64,000 bases of DNA from Pontibacillus sp. HMF3514 (GCF_009858175.1 NZ_CP047393.1:3100001-3164000), one strand, 5' to 3'. Positions 48,058 to 57,779 are shown, numbered from the stretch's first letter. Notes: a model not told the origin generated them from the letters alone. A program made the numbers and translations.

Positions 48058-48601
48058 ATAGCCCCCCTTATCTTGAAGACTTGGTTTCGAGATAAAATGA
48101 GAGCAGTCCGTTGCGTTTGTGAGAGATAGGGGTTCAGAGAAACGGCAATACTCCTGCGGAAGACCGTCCGAGCCTCCTCGTCACTTCGTTCCTGTGGGGT
48201 CTCGGCCGCCCTTTCTACCGCGGGAGTTTGCCGTTTCCTTCACCCCTTTGCGTTTATGGAGATTAACGGACTCTGGTTGTGTGATTTCTTAACCTTACGG
48301 ACATCTGTTCCGTTATTTTATCTTAATCTAACTTCATTGAAGAGCTTACGGACATTCATTCCGTTATTTGCTTCAAATCACCTTTGAAAAAGACCAATTT
48401 GTCACAAATAAGGTATCATATGTCCGTAACGACTCTCGTAATGCCTTAAAAGTTCAAAATAACGGAACAGATGTCCGTAAGCATCGACCTCTCAACATCG
48501 CTGCGGTTCCGTTATTCACCATTTGGCCAAGGTGGGCTGCATAAACGTAACGGAACCATCCCGCACCAGCTTATTCAATATTACTGCCAGATTGCTGAAC
48601 A
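48058..48601. repeat. Mosaic repeat block, copy B (about 0.54 kb)
   Basis: Nearly identical to 22443-23101 in the same orientation. It contains E3 (48106-48271) and E4 (48294-48481, with perfect 26-bp terminal inverted repeats). The third module (48505-48557) is reduced to its ends: the GGTGGGCTG that ends at 22923 in copy A is directly followed by CATAAACG, so 117 bp are absent. Fills the gap between the DUF302 gene and argH. Confidence 0.9.
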
Positions 48602-48605
48602 AAAA

Positions 48606-48637
48606 AATGTCATGTCGCCCTTAAAAAGAGCAACATG
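48606..48637 (-). terminator. Terminator of argGH
   Basis: On the reverse strand GTCATGT...ACATGAC then A-T7. Confidence 0.85.
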
Positions 48638-48643
48638 ACACGA

Positions 48644-50014
48644 TTAAAGAAAGGTTTTAGCATAGTTAATTTGTTTTTGAACTTGAGATGTGGATGTTCC
48701 ACCATAACTGTTTCGCGCGTTCATGACTGAGATTGGTTGAAGAACTTCGTATATATCTTCTTTAAATAAAGGACTAAATTGCTTATATTCTGCTATGGTT
48801 AAATCTAAAAGGTATTTATTTTGTTCAATACCATATAGAACAATTTTCCCTATAATTTCATGAGCTTCTCGAAAAGTAGCTCCTTGGTTCACTAAATAGT
48901 CAGCTATGTCCGTTGCATTCGAGTAATCATGCTGGACAGATGCTTTCATATTCTCGTGTTTAACCACCATAGTTTCAATCATTGGAGCAAGCAAACGTAA
49001 CGTCCCATCAAGCGTTTTTACTGTATCAATCATTCCTTCTTTGTCTTCTTGCATATCTTTATTATAAGCAAGAGGTAGACCTTTAAGGACCGTGAGTAAA
49101 CTAAATAAATTTCCGTAAACTCTTCCTGTTTTAGCACGTAGTAATTCTGGTACATCCGGATTCTTCTTTTGTGGCATAATACTAGAACCTGTACAGAAAG
49201 AATCGTCTATTTCAATATACTGAAACTCCTGACTACTCCATATCACCATTTCTTCAGATAAGCGGGAGATATGCATCATGACAGTTGAAGCAATCGATAA
49301 AAATTCAAGAATAAAATCTCGGTCACTAACAGCATCCATACTATTAGGGTACACTTCATCAAAATTTAATAATTCAGCCGTACGCGAGCGATCAATAGAA
49401 AAAGTAGTACCAGCTAGTGCACCTGCTCCTAGAGGAGACATACTTATACGTTTTAGACTGTCTTGAAACCGACTTTTATCTCGTTCTAACATCCAAAAAT
49501 AAGTCATCAAATGATGTCCAAAGGAAACAGGTTGTGCTCGCTGAAGGTGTGTGTACCCCGGCAGTATCGTTTCTATATGATCCTCTGATTGTTTAAGGAT
49601 CACCTTTTGCACTTCTTCAATTAAATAAATGAATCCTTTGGTTTTTCGAAGCAAGTACAAATGCATATCGGTTGCAATTTGATCATTCCGACTTCTTCCT
49701 GTATGAAGCTTTCCTCCTACTGGACCAATTGCTTCAATCAAACCTCTCTCAATATTCATATGAATATCTTCATCTGCAACTGTGTACTCAAAAGTCCCAT
49801 TTCGGATTTGGTCTCGTATTTGTAACAGGCCGTTCTTTATTTGACTCATTTCTTCTTCAGTAATGACACCATTCTCTTGTAGCATGGTTACATGTGCAAT
49901 ACTTCCTTCTATATCCTCTTCAGCAAACTCTTGATCAAATTGAATAGAAGCCGTAAACTCCTCAACCAATTCATTCGTTTGCTTCTGAAAGCGTCCGCCC
50001 CAGAGCTTAGACAT
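48644..50014 (-). CDS. argH: Argininosuccinate lyase
   Basis: A 456-residue lyase that splits argininosuccinate into arginine and fumarate, the last step of arginine synthesis. Signature [12 protein letters not shown] near residue 277; [12 protein letters not shown] and [13 protein letters not shown] are further conserved sites. Site GAGGGGGAT. 12 bases after argG in a two-gene operon. Confidence 0.97.
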   Translation of the reverse strand: MSKLWGGRFQKQTNELVEEFTASIQFDQEFAEEDIEGSIAHVTMLQENGVITEEEMSQIKNGLLQIRDQIRNGTFEYTVADEDIHMNIERGLIEAIGPVGGKLHTGRSRNDQIATDMHLYLLRKTKGFIYLIEEVQKVILKQSEDHIETILPGYTHLQRAQPVSFGHHLMTYFWMLERDKSRFQDSLKRISMSPLGAGALAGTTFSIDRSRTAELLNFDEVYPNSMDAVSDRDFILEFLSIASTVMMHISRLSEEMVIWSSQEFQYIEIDDSFCTGSSIMPQKKNPDVPELLRAKTGRVYGNLFSLLTVLKGLPLAYNKDMQEDKEGMIDTVKTLDGTLRLLAPMIETMVVKHENMKASVQHDYSNATDIADYLVNQGATFREAHEIIGKIVLYGIEQNKYLLDLTIAEYKQFSPLFKEDIYEVLQPISVMNARNSYGGTSTSQVQKQINYAKTFL

Positions 50015-50026
50015 AAAATCCCCCTC

Positions 50027-51235
50027 TTATGAATGCGTTACGTTTTTATGAACTTGAGCAAATACTTTTGTAGGAAGCCCCCAAAGTTTAATAAATCCTT
50101 CAGCCGCTTCATGATCAAACATATCTCCCTGCAAATAAGTGGCAAGCTCTTCATTATATAGAGAATTTGCTGATTCACGACCTACTACGTCATTATGACC
50201 TTTATGAAGCTTCAAACGAACCGTGCCCGACACAACCTTTTGTGTTTCCTCCACAAATGCCTCTAAAGCATTTTTTAATGGAGAAAACCATAAACCATCA
50301 TAGATTAATTTTGTCATCTGCTGATCGATTGTGGTTTTAAATTGGCTTACTTCTCTCGTAAGGGTTAAAAATTCAAGCTCCTTATGCGCGTTAATTAATA
50401 TAAGAGCTGCAGGGTTTTCATATACTTCTCTAGATTTAATACCGACTAAACGGTTTTCTACGTGATCTATTCTTCCAACACCATGTTTACCACCAATATC
50501 ATTCAACTCTTCAATTAGGGAAACAAGATCCATTTTTTCACCATTTAGAGCAACTGGACGTCCTTGATCAAATTCAACAGTTACGTATTCAGGTTCATCA
50601 GGTGTAGAAACGAGTGGGTTCGTCCAATCAAAAGCCTCTTCTGGGGCTTCCACAGCTGTATCTTCTAAAACACCTGCTTCGCATGCACGCCCCCAAATGT
50701 TGGCATCAATTGAGAAAGGATTTTCTTTATTCACTGGGACTTCTATGCCTTTTTCCTGTGCATAATTTAGCTGCTCATCCCTGGTCATTCCCCATTCACG
50801 TACAGGAGCAACCACTTTCAAATCAGGATTTAAAGCTTGGATGGATAGCTCAAAACGCACCTGATCATTTCCTTTACCTGTGCATCCATGTGCAACGGCC
50901 ACAGCTCCTTCCTTTTCCGCTATTTCTACTAATAATTTTGAAATCAGAGGACGAGAGAGAGCAGATGATAATGGATACTTCCCTTCATATAAAGCATTAG
51001 ATTTTAAGGAAGGAAGTAAATACTGTTCGGCTAACTCTTCCTTTCCATTAATGACATAGGCTTTTGATGCTCCAACGTTTAGGGCTTTTTCTTTTATAGT
51101 AGTCAAATCTTTTCCCTCTCCTACATCTAAGCCAAGAGCAATCACTTCGTAACCATATTTCTCTTGAATCCATTTAACTGAAATGGAGGTATCTAGCCCT
51201 CCGGAATACGCTAATACAATTTTACCGTTACTCAT
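50027..51235 (-). CDS. argG: Argininosuccinate synthase
   Basis: A 402-residue synthase joining citrulline and aspartate with ATP. P-loop [12 protein letters not shown] at the N-terminus, [14 protein letters not shown] and [11 protein letters not shown] are typical. Start at the ATG at 51235, after GGAGTGGAG; the GTG at 51244 lies in that site. The upstream region is very AT-rich (51280-51400) and may contain ArgR sites, but none is clear. Other arginine genes are not in the window. Confidence 0.97.
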   Translation of the reverse strand: MSNGKIVLAYSGGLDTSISVKWIQEKYGYEVIALGLDVGEGKDLTTIKEKALNVGASKAYVINGKEELAEQYLLPSLKSNALYEGKYPLSSALSRPLISKLLVEIAEKEGAVAVAHGCTGKGNDQVRFELSIQALNPDLKVVAPVREWGMTRDEQLNYAQEKGIEVPVNKENPFSIDANIWGRACEAGVLEDTAVEAPEEAFDWTNPLVSTPDEPEYVTVEFDQGRPVALNGEKMDLVSLIEELNDIGGKHGVGRIDHVENRLVGIKSREVYENPAALILINAHKELEFLTLTREVSQFKTTIDQQMTKLIYDGLWFSPLKNALEAFVEETQKVVSGTVRLKLHKGHNDVVGRESANSLYNEELATYLQGDMFDHEAAEGFIKLWGLPTKVFAQVHKNVTHS

Positions 51236-51522
51236 TCTCTCCACTCCCCTTAATAAGTTTTCACTTTGTTATTTCGTATCATTATACATAAAACAGTATT
51301 TATATACAATATATAAAAACATATTGTTTAACAATGCAATAATTATAATTATTTTATACTAGTAAAAATAAAGGTCATGCATACTCATACAATTATCTGT
51401 TTAGAAGCAAATGAGTAAATCCAATTTCAAAGGGGTAATTTAACTGTACGTAAGCTATAAAAAATTAAATAGTTGAATATACGCTGTTAGGTATTTTATG
51501 ATGAATCATAAGGAGTGATCTT

Positions 51523-51798
51523 ATGTATATCACAGATGAAGCCAGTCAGGAGCTGCAACTTATATTAGATGATAACGATGCAGAAGGAATTCGACTGTTC
51601 TTTGCTGGCATTGGCTGAGGTGGCCCACAGTTAGGAGTGGCTCTGGATGAGCCGCATAAAAATGATATTGTAGAAACTGTCAATGGCATTCAAGTAGCGA
51701 TTGCGGATCAAGTTCGTCATTTAGTTGAAACAGTAACACTTGAAAAACGCTCAAGAGGTTTTGTATTAACGGGCGTACCCACAACTGATGATTGTTAA
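51523..51798 (+). CDS. HesB-like (IscA-related) selenoprotein with in-frame TGA
   Basis: Reading from ATG 51523 (site AAGGAGTGAT at 51510-51519) to TAA 51796 gives 91 residues with a single in-frame TGA at 51616-51618 (codon 32). Around it the protein reads FFAGIG-U-GGPQLGVALDEP, i.e. the HesB-related selenoprotein pattern (a known family with Sec or Cys here, 'CC/Se motif'). The frame stays open and conserved in character afterwards (GIQVAIADQV, GFVLTGV), with a Cys as last residue. A hairpin at SECIS distance follows the TGA, and a strong terminator ends the gene. Without Sec decoding it would be a 31-residue stub. Likely role: Fe-S or redox protein. Confidence 0.83.
51637..51655 (+). promoter_or_regulatory. 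Candidate bacterial SECIS hairpin
   Basis: GT-GGCTC-TGGAT-GAGCC-GC: a perfect 5-bp stem (7 with one wobble) and a 5-base loop whose second base is G (51645), 26 bases after the TGA. This fits the usual 16-37-base distance and the early loop G of bacterial SECIS elements. Confidence 0.65.
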
Positions 51799-51801
51799 AT
51801 A

Positions 51802-51842
51802 AAAGCCAGAAATGCATACCTCATGTATTTCTGGCTTTTTTG
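51802..51842 (+). terminator. Terminator of the HesB-like gene
   Basis: AAAGCCAGAAATGCAT...ATGTATTTCTGGCTTT then T run, six bases after the stop. Confidence 0.92.
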
Positions 51843-51931
51843 TATTAAATTGACCTTCCTCCAGATAATTGCTACTATTTCATTAGCTTACTAGAACGTT
51901 TTCATCGTTTTTATATAGAAGGAGGAAACCC

Positions 51932-53464
51932 ATGCAACGGGAATTAAAAGGAGCGCTTTTTGTTTTTGCCATAGGAGTCTTTATGGCTGCACTTGATAAC
52001 GGTATTATTACCGCTTCTTTAACGACCTTAATTTATGCATTTGATGTTAGTGCAACTTGGGGGTCGTGGACCATTACATTATATACACTTGGACTAGCTA
52101 TTTCAGTTCCTATAGTTGGAAAGCTCTCTGATCAGTTCGGACGGAAAAGGTTGTTTATCATTGAAATTGCCTTATTCGGACTAGGATCACTCCTCGTTGC
52201 TCTGAGCGTGAACTTTCCTATGTTCCTTACCGCCCGCTTCATTCAATCCTTAGGTGGTGGGGGGATATTCATCATTGCAAGTTCATTTATTTTGAATACA
52301 TTCCCTAAAGAAAAACAAGGAAGGGCTCTTGGCGTCATTGGTGGCATGAACGGTATAGCAGCTGTTTTGGGGCCAAATGTAGGAGCTCTAATCCTTCAAC
52401 TAACTGGAAGCTGGCACTGGTTGTTTCTTATTAATATACCAATCGCTATCCTACTTCTCCTATTTGGAGTTAAATACATAAATGAAGAACAAGAACTCCA
52501 TCACGAAAAAATGGACTGGGCTGGAATCTTCCTATTAACTTCAGCTATCTTATCGTTAATGCTTAGCTTAACGATGCTTGAGGGATCAAATATCATAACT
52601 AGCTTATTACAGCCACGTTTCTTTATCTTTGCTGTATTAGCGATTGTTTTGATTGCAACACTGATTCAAGTGGAGAAACGCATAGCTCGCAAAAGAGAGC
52701 CTCTCCTCCCAATAAGATTATTTCAGACTTCATCTTTTCTTTGGACTCTAGTACTCGCTTCCTTTTCTGGTATGATTCTGGCTTCTGTCATTTTCATTCC
52801 TGGCTTTTTAGAGCAGTACTTACAAATCCCAAGAGAACAAGCAGGTTACTGGTTCACTCCACTAGCTATCGCTTCAGGCGTTGGAGCAGGCGGTGGAGGA
52901 ACACTTGTCGATAAAAAAGGTCCCATCACAACACTACTTACAGCATCGATTATTGCTTTTATCGGCTTTTTCCTATTCCCATTATGGGTAGAAACCATAT
53001 GGCAGATGGTCATTGCCAGTATTTTTGTAGGACTCGGTTTTGGTATGATGCTAGGTGCTCCTATTAATGTACTAGCCACAGAAAAAACTGAGGAACGAAA
53101 AGGGGTTGCGCTTGGTACGACCTCCCTTTTTCGACAATTAGGCATGACCCTTGCACCTACTCTATATGCAGGTTTTATTGCTAGAACATTTTCTAACCTT
53201 GACCAACGCGCTCAGGCTAATCTAAAAGAAGCAAACTTATCTACTGAGGGAGTTCCCGGGCATGAAGATAATAGAGCCCAAATCTCTGAATTCCAAACCA
53301 TCCAATCCGACTTCCAATCCGTATCGGATGATCAAGTTCGTGACGTTCTTCTTGAAACGCTACAAACCGTTGTGGGACAAGGTTATAATGGATTATTTTA
53401 CAGTGCTATGACAATTAGTGTTTTTATGTTTATTGGAGCATTATATGTTAAAAAACTTCGATAG
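51932..53464 (+). CDS. MFS efflux transporter, DHA2 (EmrB/QacA) family
   Basis: A 510-residue membrane protein with about 14 spans. The first span holds the DHA2 motif D1 (GVFMAALDNGIITASL), motif A is GKLSDQFGRKRLF, and motif C-like GGMNGIAAVLGPNVG is at about residue 140. Such pumps export drugs or other toxic compounds with proton entry. A 60-residue soluble loop lies before the last span (residues 430-480). Substrate unknown. Site AGAAGGAGG; single-gene transcript. Confidence 0.9.
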   Translation: MQRELKGALFVFAIGVFMAALDNGIITASLTTLIYAFDVSATWGSWTITLYTLGLAISVPIVGKLSDQFGRKRLFIIEIALFGLGSLLVALSVNFPMFLTARFIQSLGGGGIFIIASSFILNTFPKEKQGRALGVIGGMNGIAAVLGPNVGALILQLTGSWHWLFLINIPIAILLLLFGVKYINEEQELHHEKMDWAGIFLLTSAILSLMLSLTMLEGSNIITSLLQPRFFIFAVLAIVLIATLIQVEKRIARKREPLLPIRLFQTSSFLWTLVLASFSGMILASVIFIPGFLEQYLQIPREQAGYWFTPLAIASGVGAGGGGTLVDKKGPITTLLTASIIAFIGFFLFPLWVETIWQMVIASIFVGLGFGMMLGAPINVLATEKTEERKGVALGTTSLFRQLGMTLAPTLYAGFIARTFSNLDQRAQANLKEANLSTEGVPGHEDNRAQISEFQTIQSDFQSVSDDQVRDVLLETLQTVVGQGYNGLFYSAMTISVFMFIGALYVKKLR

Positions 53465-53474
53465 TAAGGTTTTC

Positions 53475-53512
53475 GAAACACAGATCAAGAAGATTTGTGT
53501 TTCTTTTTTTCA
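53475..53512 (+). terminator. Terminator of the MFS gene
   Basis: GAAACACAGATC-AAGAA-GATTTGTGTTTC then T7. Confidence 0.9.
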
Positions 53513-53522
53513 GCTTTTTTAT

Positions 53523-53566
53523 AAATCGGAATCATTCTTATTTACAAATCGGAATCATTCCGATAA
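53523..53566 (+). promoter_or_regulatory. Two Zur boxes upstream of znuA
   Basis: Box 1 (53523-53543) is AAATCGGAATCATTCTTATTT and degenerate on its right half; box 2 (53546-53566) contains the perfect 7-1-7 palindrome TCGGAAT-C-ATTCCGA. Both match the Bacillus Zur consensus (AAATCGTAATNATTACGATTT). They should repress the zinc uptake operon when zinc is plentiful. Confidence 0.9.
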
Positions 53567-53608
53567 AATAACATAGGCATGAAAGGTAGAGAAAAGAGGA
53601 GATTATGT

Positions 53609-54565
53609 ATGAAAAAGATTATGGCAATAATGCTGATGATGATCGTAACGCTAATGAGTGCTTGTTCATCACAAGAAAGCTCATCTGAAACTGGACTTAA
53701 AATATATACATCCATTTATCCCATTCAATATTTCACAGAACGCATCGGTGGTGAACACGTTAACGCTAACTCCATATACCCACCCGGAGTAGATGCTCAC
53801 ACATATGAGCCTACAGCTAAAACAATGGCCGAAATTGCGACAAGTGATGCATTTATCTATTTAGGAGCAGGATTAGAAGGTTTCGCTGAATCAGCTGCGG
53901 ATGCATTAGCTGATGAAAAGGTTCAATTAATGGAGCTCGGAGCACATGAAGAGCTATTTACGAAGGTTGAAATTGATAAAACAGAAACCCATAACGAACA
54001 TGAAGAAGAGCAGAAAGAAGACCACGGTCACAACCATAGCGGAAAAGATCCACACGTATGGTTAGACCCACTCCGCTCTCAAATGATGGCTAATTACATC
54101 AAGGAAGAGCTTGTGAAATTAGCCCCAGAGCACAAAAAACAATTTAATGAAAACTACGAAAAGCTTATAAATGACTTAGAATCTCTACACGAACAATTTA
54201 AATCTGTAACCCAACAAGCTGATCAAAACAAATTGTTTGTTTCTCACGCAGCATACGGATATTGGGAGCAGCGTTATGGAATTGAACAGATTTCAGTTAA
54301 CGGGATTTCGCCTAACAATGAACCATCTCAAAAAGACGTAAAACGACTAGTCGAAAAAGCTAAAAAGGAAAACGTAAATTATATGATTTTTGAACAGAAT
54401 GTATCGAATCAAGTAGCATCCATGATCCAGAAGGAAATCGGAGCTAAATCCCTAACGATTCATAACCTTTCCGTTCGTACTGAACAAGATATAAAAGAAG
54501 AACAAGATTATTTATCCTTAATGAAGCACAACTTAAATGTTTTAGAAAAAGCATTAAATAACTAA
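53609..54565 (+). CDS. znuA: ZnuA, zinc ABC transporter binding lipoprotein
   Basis: A 318-residue lipoprotein (lipobox LMSACS) of the cluster A-I metal binding proteins. Zinc ligands: His in PGVDAHTYEP, His in DPHVWLDP, His in SHAAYGYW and acidic residue near the C-terminus. A His/Glu-rich loop (EHEEEQKEDHGHNHSGKD) is typical of zinc-specific members. Start at the ATG at 53609, after AGAGGAG. First gene of the Zur-regulated znuACB-zur operon. Confidence 0.93.
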   Translation: MKKIMAIMLMMIVTLMSACSSQESSSETGLKIYTSIYPIQYFTERIGGEHVNANSIYPPGVDAHTYEPTAKTMAEIATSDAFIYLGAGLEGFAESAADALADEKVQLMELGAHEELFTKVEIDKTETHNEHEEEQKEDHGHNHSGKDPHVWLDPLRSQMMANYIKEELVKLAPEHKKQFNENYEKLINDLESLHEQFKSVTQQADQNKLFVSHAAYGYWEQRYGIEQISVNGISPNNEPSQKDVKRLVEKAKKENVNYMIFEQNVSNQVASMIQKEIGAKSLTIHNLSVRTEQDIKEEQDYLSLMKHNLNVLEKALNN

Positions 54566-54583
54566 ACGAAAGGAGGTTATACC

Positions 54584-55339
54584 ATGACTTCACCGATCCT
54601 TAACATTAAGAATCTTAGCTATGCCTACGAAGACAGAGAGGTTCTAGAAGATATTCATTTCACTATTCAACCTGGTCGCTTTGTAGGTTTAGTAGGCCCA
54701 AATGGATCTGGAAAAACAACGCTCATTAAGCTTATATTAGGCTTAATCAAGCATAAACGTGGAGATATTGAACTTTTCGGAACGCCTATTGAAAAGTTCA
54801 AAGATTGGGATCGAATCGGCTTTGTTTCTCAAAAGGCAAATAGTTTTAATACCGGATTTCCCGCTTCAGTGTTTGAAGTTGTTTCAATGGGACTCACTTC
54901 AAAAGTGGGATATCTACACTTCTTTCGTAAGAAGCATAAGGAAAAAATTAAGGAAGCCATTGACCTTGTTGGAATGAGTGAATACATTCATAAAAATGTC
55001 GGTGACCTTTCTGGAGGTCAGCAACAACGTGTATTCATCGCTCGCGCTTTAGTGAGCGAACCTGACTTTCTCATACTAGATGAACCCACTGTAGGTGTTG
55101 ATGCCGAGAACGTGGAGCGCTTTTACAACATGCTTGCAGATTTAAATCGTAATAAAGGCATTACACTACTATTTGTCACCCATGATATTGGTACGATGAC
55201 ATCCTATGCTACAGATATTGCGTGCTTGAATAAACACATTCATTTTCATGGTGATCCTTCTTCATTTGAACAAATGAATGAAAAGGATCTATCCAATATA
55301 TACGGGCATCCTGTTCAGGTTGTCACACATGATCACTAA
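54584..55339 (+). CDS. znuC: ZnuC, zinc ABC transporter ATPase
   Basis: A 251-residue ATPase. Walker A GPNGSGKTTL, Q-loop FVSQKAN, signature LSGGQQQRVFIARAL, Walker B FLILDEPTVGVD and switch His in FVTHD. Powers zinc import through ZnuB. Site AAAGGAGG; 18 bases after znuA. Confidence 0.94.
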   Translation: MTSPILNIKNLSYAYEDREVLEDIHFTIQPGRFVGLVGPNGSGKTTLIKLILGLIKHKRGDIELFGTPIEKFKDWDRIGFVSQKANSFNTGFPASVFEVVSMGLTSKVGYLHFFRKKHKEKIKEAIDLVGMSEYIHKNVGDLSGGQQQRVFIARALVSEPDFLILDEPTVGVDAENVERFYNMLADLNRNKGITLLFVTHDIGTMTSYATDIACLNKHIHFHGDPSSFEQMNEKDLSNIYGHPVQVVTHDH

Positions 55340-55352
55340 TGGAGGTTAGACG

Positions 55353-56207
55353 ATGTTAGAAAGCTTTATACAACTACCATTTTTGCGAAATGCATTTCTC
55401 ACAGGCATCTTAGTCGGCTTTATCGCACCTCTATTAGGTACGTTCATTGTCGTAAGAAGATTATCCTTGATTGCTGATGCTTTATCCCACGTTACACTCT
55501 CAGGGATTGCGTTTGGACTTATGTTAGATAAAAAGTTAGGCGGAGTCGCCATTACACCTTTTTACACAGGTATTGGTTTCTCCGTTTTGGGATCGATATT
55601 CATTGAACAATTACGACGAGTCTATAAATCCTATCAGGAGCTTGCCATCCCGATTATTTTATCAGCTGGGGTCGGCCTGAGCGTTATTTTCATTTCCATC
55701 GCTAATGGGTTTAACCAGAACTTATTTAACTATTTATTCGGATCTGTTGTAGCAGTAAGTTCTACAGATCTTTGGACAATTCTATTCATTGCTATTGCGG
55801 TTACGATATTGATTGTTATATTTTATAAGGAATTATTTATGTTATCATTTGATGAAGAACATGCTGTCGTTTCAGGAATACACGCTCGTCGTATTCATTT
55901 CTTATTCATAGTATTAACAGCTCTAGTTATAGCCGCATCTATCCGAATTGTCGGTGTGTTACTCGTATCAGCTCTCATGACCCTACCAGTCGCTGCTAGT
56001 ATTAGAATCGCTAAAGGGTTTAAGCAAACCATCATGTATTCAATTCTATTCGGCGAAGCATCTGTATTGATTGGACAGATTGCTGGCTATTACTTTGAAA
56101 TTCCACCAGGTGGTACAATTGTAATAACAGCTGTCTTGATTTTAATAGGTACAATAGGATTTAAACGATTAAGAAAACGTTCTTCTTATAAGAAGGTGAT
56201 GTCATGA
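55353..56207 (+). CDS. znuB: ZnuB, zinc ABC transporter permease
   Basis: A 284-residue permease with about eight spans of the ABC-3 family (cluster 9). Signatures GTFIVVRRLSLIADALSHVTLSG and LLVSALMTLPVAASIRIA. Forms the zinc channel with ZnuC. Site GGAGGT. Its end overlaps the start of the regulator gene by 4 bases (ATGA). Confidence 0.94.
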   Translation: MLESFIQLPFLRNAFLTGILVGFIAPLLGTFIVVRRLSLIADALSHVTLSGIAFGLMLDKKLGGVAITPFYTGIGFSVLGSIFIEQLRRVYKSYQELAIPIILSAGVGLSVIFISIANGFNQNLFNYLFGSVVAVSSTDLWTILFIAIAVTILIVIFYKELFMLSFDEEHAVVSGIHARRIHFLFIVLTALVIAASIRIVGVLLVSALMTLPVAASIRIAKGFKQTIMYSILFGEASVLIGQIAGYYFEIPPGGTIVITAVLILIGTIGFKRLRKRSSYKKVMS

Positions 56208-56617
56208 ATGTAGATCGTGCACTTCAACAATTAAAAGATCAAGGTCATAAGTACACAGATAAACGCGAGGACATGCTACGTTATTTTGATCAAGAAAATA
56301 GCTACCGAACAGCTCGTGATTTACTTGAGAATATGCGAGAAAACTATACAAACATTAGTTTTGATACAATTTATCGAAACTTGCATTTATTTGTGGAACT
56401 AGACATATTAGAGGTGACAGAATTAGAAGGTGAAAAACACTTCCGAATTAAGTGTGATAGTCACCACCATCACCACTTTATCTGTCTTGATTGTGGACAA
56501 ACGAAAGAGATTCACACTTGTCCAATGAACTCTGTTAAACAAGAATTACAAGACTTCGCAATCGAAGATCATAAATTTGAAATTTACGGTAAATGCCCAA
56601 CATGTCAAACCGCTTAA
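56204..56617 (+). CDS. zur: Zur, zinc uptake regulator (Fur family)
   Basis: A 137-residue Fur-family repressor. The N-terminal winged helix ends around residue 75 (ISFDTIYRNLHLF); the zinc site HHHHHFICLDCG plus CPTCQ gives the structural Cys4. Its place as last gene of a Zur-box operon for zinc import identifies it as Zur, so it controls its own expression. A terminator (56617-56648) follows. Confidence 0.93.
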   Translation: MNVDRALQQLKDQGHKYTDKREDMLRYFDQENSYRTARDLLENMRENYTNISFDTIYRNLHLFVELDILEVTELEGEKHFRIKCDSHHHHHFICLDCGQTKEIHTCPMNSVKQELQDFAIEDHKFEIYGKCPTCQTA

Positions 56618-56648
56618 AAATGCTTGGATAGCCCAAGCATTTTTTTTA
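56617..56648 (+). terminator. Terminator of znuACB-zur
   Basis: AATGCTTGG-ATAG-CCCAAGCATT then T6. Confidence 0.9.
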
Positions 56649-56728
56649 CACGTTTAGAAGGTATTTGGTTTATCATGATAAACTTGTGAAGTTGAGGCCC
56701 CATCAATAGAAAAGGAGTGACTAATAGG

Positions 56729-57109
56729 ATGCATTTTTACATAGCCATTTTCCTTGGAGGTTGTCTTGGTTCCATCGGTAGGTACTCAATCTCATTATGG
56801 GTCGAAAACCTTCACCCATTTCCTTTTGAGACATTAGCTGTAAACTTAATTGGTTGCTTTTTCTTGACCTACTTTGTCTCGCATCCGGTTCTTTCCTCTA
56901 AACTCTATCGTCCTATTCAAGTAGGTCTTGGTACTGGATTAATTGGTTCATTTACGACCTTTTCTACTTTTTCGACAGAAACAATCGATTTATGGATGAA
57001 TCAGGAGCAACTATTATCCTTCCTTTATGTACTAGTCAGCATCTTAGGTGGACTTTTATTAAGTTGGACAGGATATAGAGCTGGACAAAAGGGAGGTCAT
57101 TCTACATGA
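56729..57109 (+). CDS. crcB1: CrcB fluoride channel protein, first subunit
   Basis: A 126-residue four-span membrane protein of the CrcB/Fluc family, which passively exports fluoride. Motifs GGCLGSIGRYSIS, NLIGCFFL and the GSFTTFSTFS fluoride path are present. Start at the ATG at 56729, with AAAGGAG at 56711-56717; a GTG at 56717 overlaps that site. Its end overlaps the next gene, and two different subunits probably form a heterodimer. Confidence 0.92.
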   Translation: MHFYIAIFLGGCLGSIGRYSISLWVENLHPFPFETLAVNLIGCFFLTYFVSHPVLSSKLYRPIQVGLGTGLIGSFTTFSTFSTETIDLWMNQEQLLSFLYVLVSILGGLLLSWTGYRAGQKGGHST

Positions 57110-57462
57110 ACTTTCTTTTGGTCGCTTTAGGTGGGGGACTAGGTGCAATAATCCGTTCAATTATCAGTAACAGATGGAATACAGGAAGCTTCCATTTCCC
57201 TAAAGGGACATGGATTGCGAATATATCAGGCTCTCTATTACTTGCTCTATTCATCTCTTTACATATAAAAGAAAGGTTATCTGAAGAATTTTGGCTTTTT
57301 GCCGGGGTCGGCTTTTGTGGGGCTTACACTACTTTTTCCACCTTTGGTAAAGAAACGGTTCATTTGATCATAGAAGGACATATCAAAAAGGCTATGCTAT
57401 ATGTGCTATCCTCTTTACTATTTAGCCTAGCTTCCGTTATAGTCGTTTTTCTTTTTCTTTAA
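57106..57462 (+). CDS. crcB2: CrcB fluoride channel protein, second subunit
   Basis: A 118-residue four-span CrcB/Fluc protein with GGGLGAIIRSIIS, ANISGSLLLAL and GAYTTFSTFGKE. It pairs with the preceding gene (ATGA overlap), as in Bacillus species where two crcB copies make an antiparallel dimer. Site AAAGGGAGG. I see no fluoride riboswitch in front of the pair. Confidence 0.92.
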   Translation: MNFLLVALGGGLGAIIRSIISNRWNTGSFHFPKGTWIANISGSLLLALFISLHIKERLSEEFWLFAGVGFCGAYTTFSTFGKETVHLIIEGHIKKAMLYVLSSLLFSLASVIVVFLFL

Positions 57463-57465
57463 CGT

Positions 57466-57507
57466 AAAGACCTCCACGAGGAAACCTTCCCTTGTGGAGG
57501 TCTTTCA
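57466..57507. terminator. Bidirectional terminator between crcB2 and the glutaredoxin gene
   Basis: AAAGACCTCCAC...GTGGAGGTCTTT. Confidence 0.85.
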
Positions 57508-57509
57508 GA

Positions 57510-57779
57510 TTAATGTAATAGTCGGTCAATATTACCTTTGTTAGCACTATAGCCCGAGAATGTATTACGCTTCTTCTTACCAAATAAATTTTTTGTTTCT
57601 ACGACAATACCAGGTGTGATTTCATTTCCAGTATCATGTTTAAGCTGGTTTCTTCGTTCCTTTGATTCTGTCACATCTACTTCATTATAGGGAACTTCAC
57701 CTTCAGACAAAAACCTCTTCAATGCTTGTGAATCCTCACAAGTTGGATGCGTATAAATTTGGATAAGCTTTTGTGGCAT
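57510..57779 (-). CDS. Glutaredoxin-like protein
   Basis: An 89-residue glutaredoxin-fold protein with a single active-site Cys: YTHPTCEDSQALKRFL, followed by VPYNEVDVTES and ITPGIVVETKNLFGKK. The second Cys of the usual CxxC is replaced (C-E-D-S). It may use bacillithiol or act as a monothiol enzyme. Start at the ATG at 57779, after GAGGAGG; the longer frame to 57896 has no site. Confidence 0.83.
   Translation of the reverse strand: MPQKLIQIYTHPTCEDSQALKRFLSEGEVPYNEVDVTESKERRNQLKHDTGNEITPGIVVETKNLFGKKKRNTFSGYSANKGNIDRLLH

Noticed and set aside
51245-51420. ArgR (ARG box) sites upstream of argG
   Set aside because: The region is AT-rich with several partial matches, but no pair resembles the 18-base ARG consensus well enough.
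51523-51615. A short 31-codon pseudogene remnant ending at TGA
   Set aside because: The downstream frame, the motif around the TGA, the SECIS-like hairpin and the terminator fit a selenoprotein better than decay. It remains the main alternative.
56649-56728. Fluoride riboswitch before crcB1
   Set aside because: The conserved fluoride riboswitch pattern is not found; the stretch holds only a leader with a ribosome site after the zur terminator.
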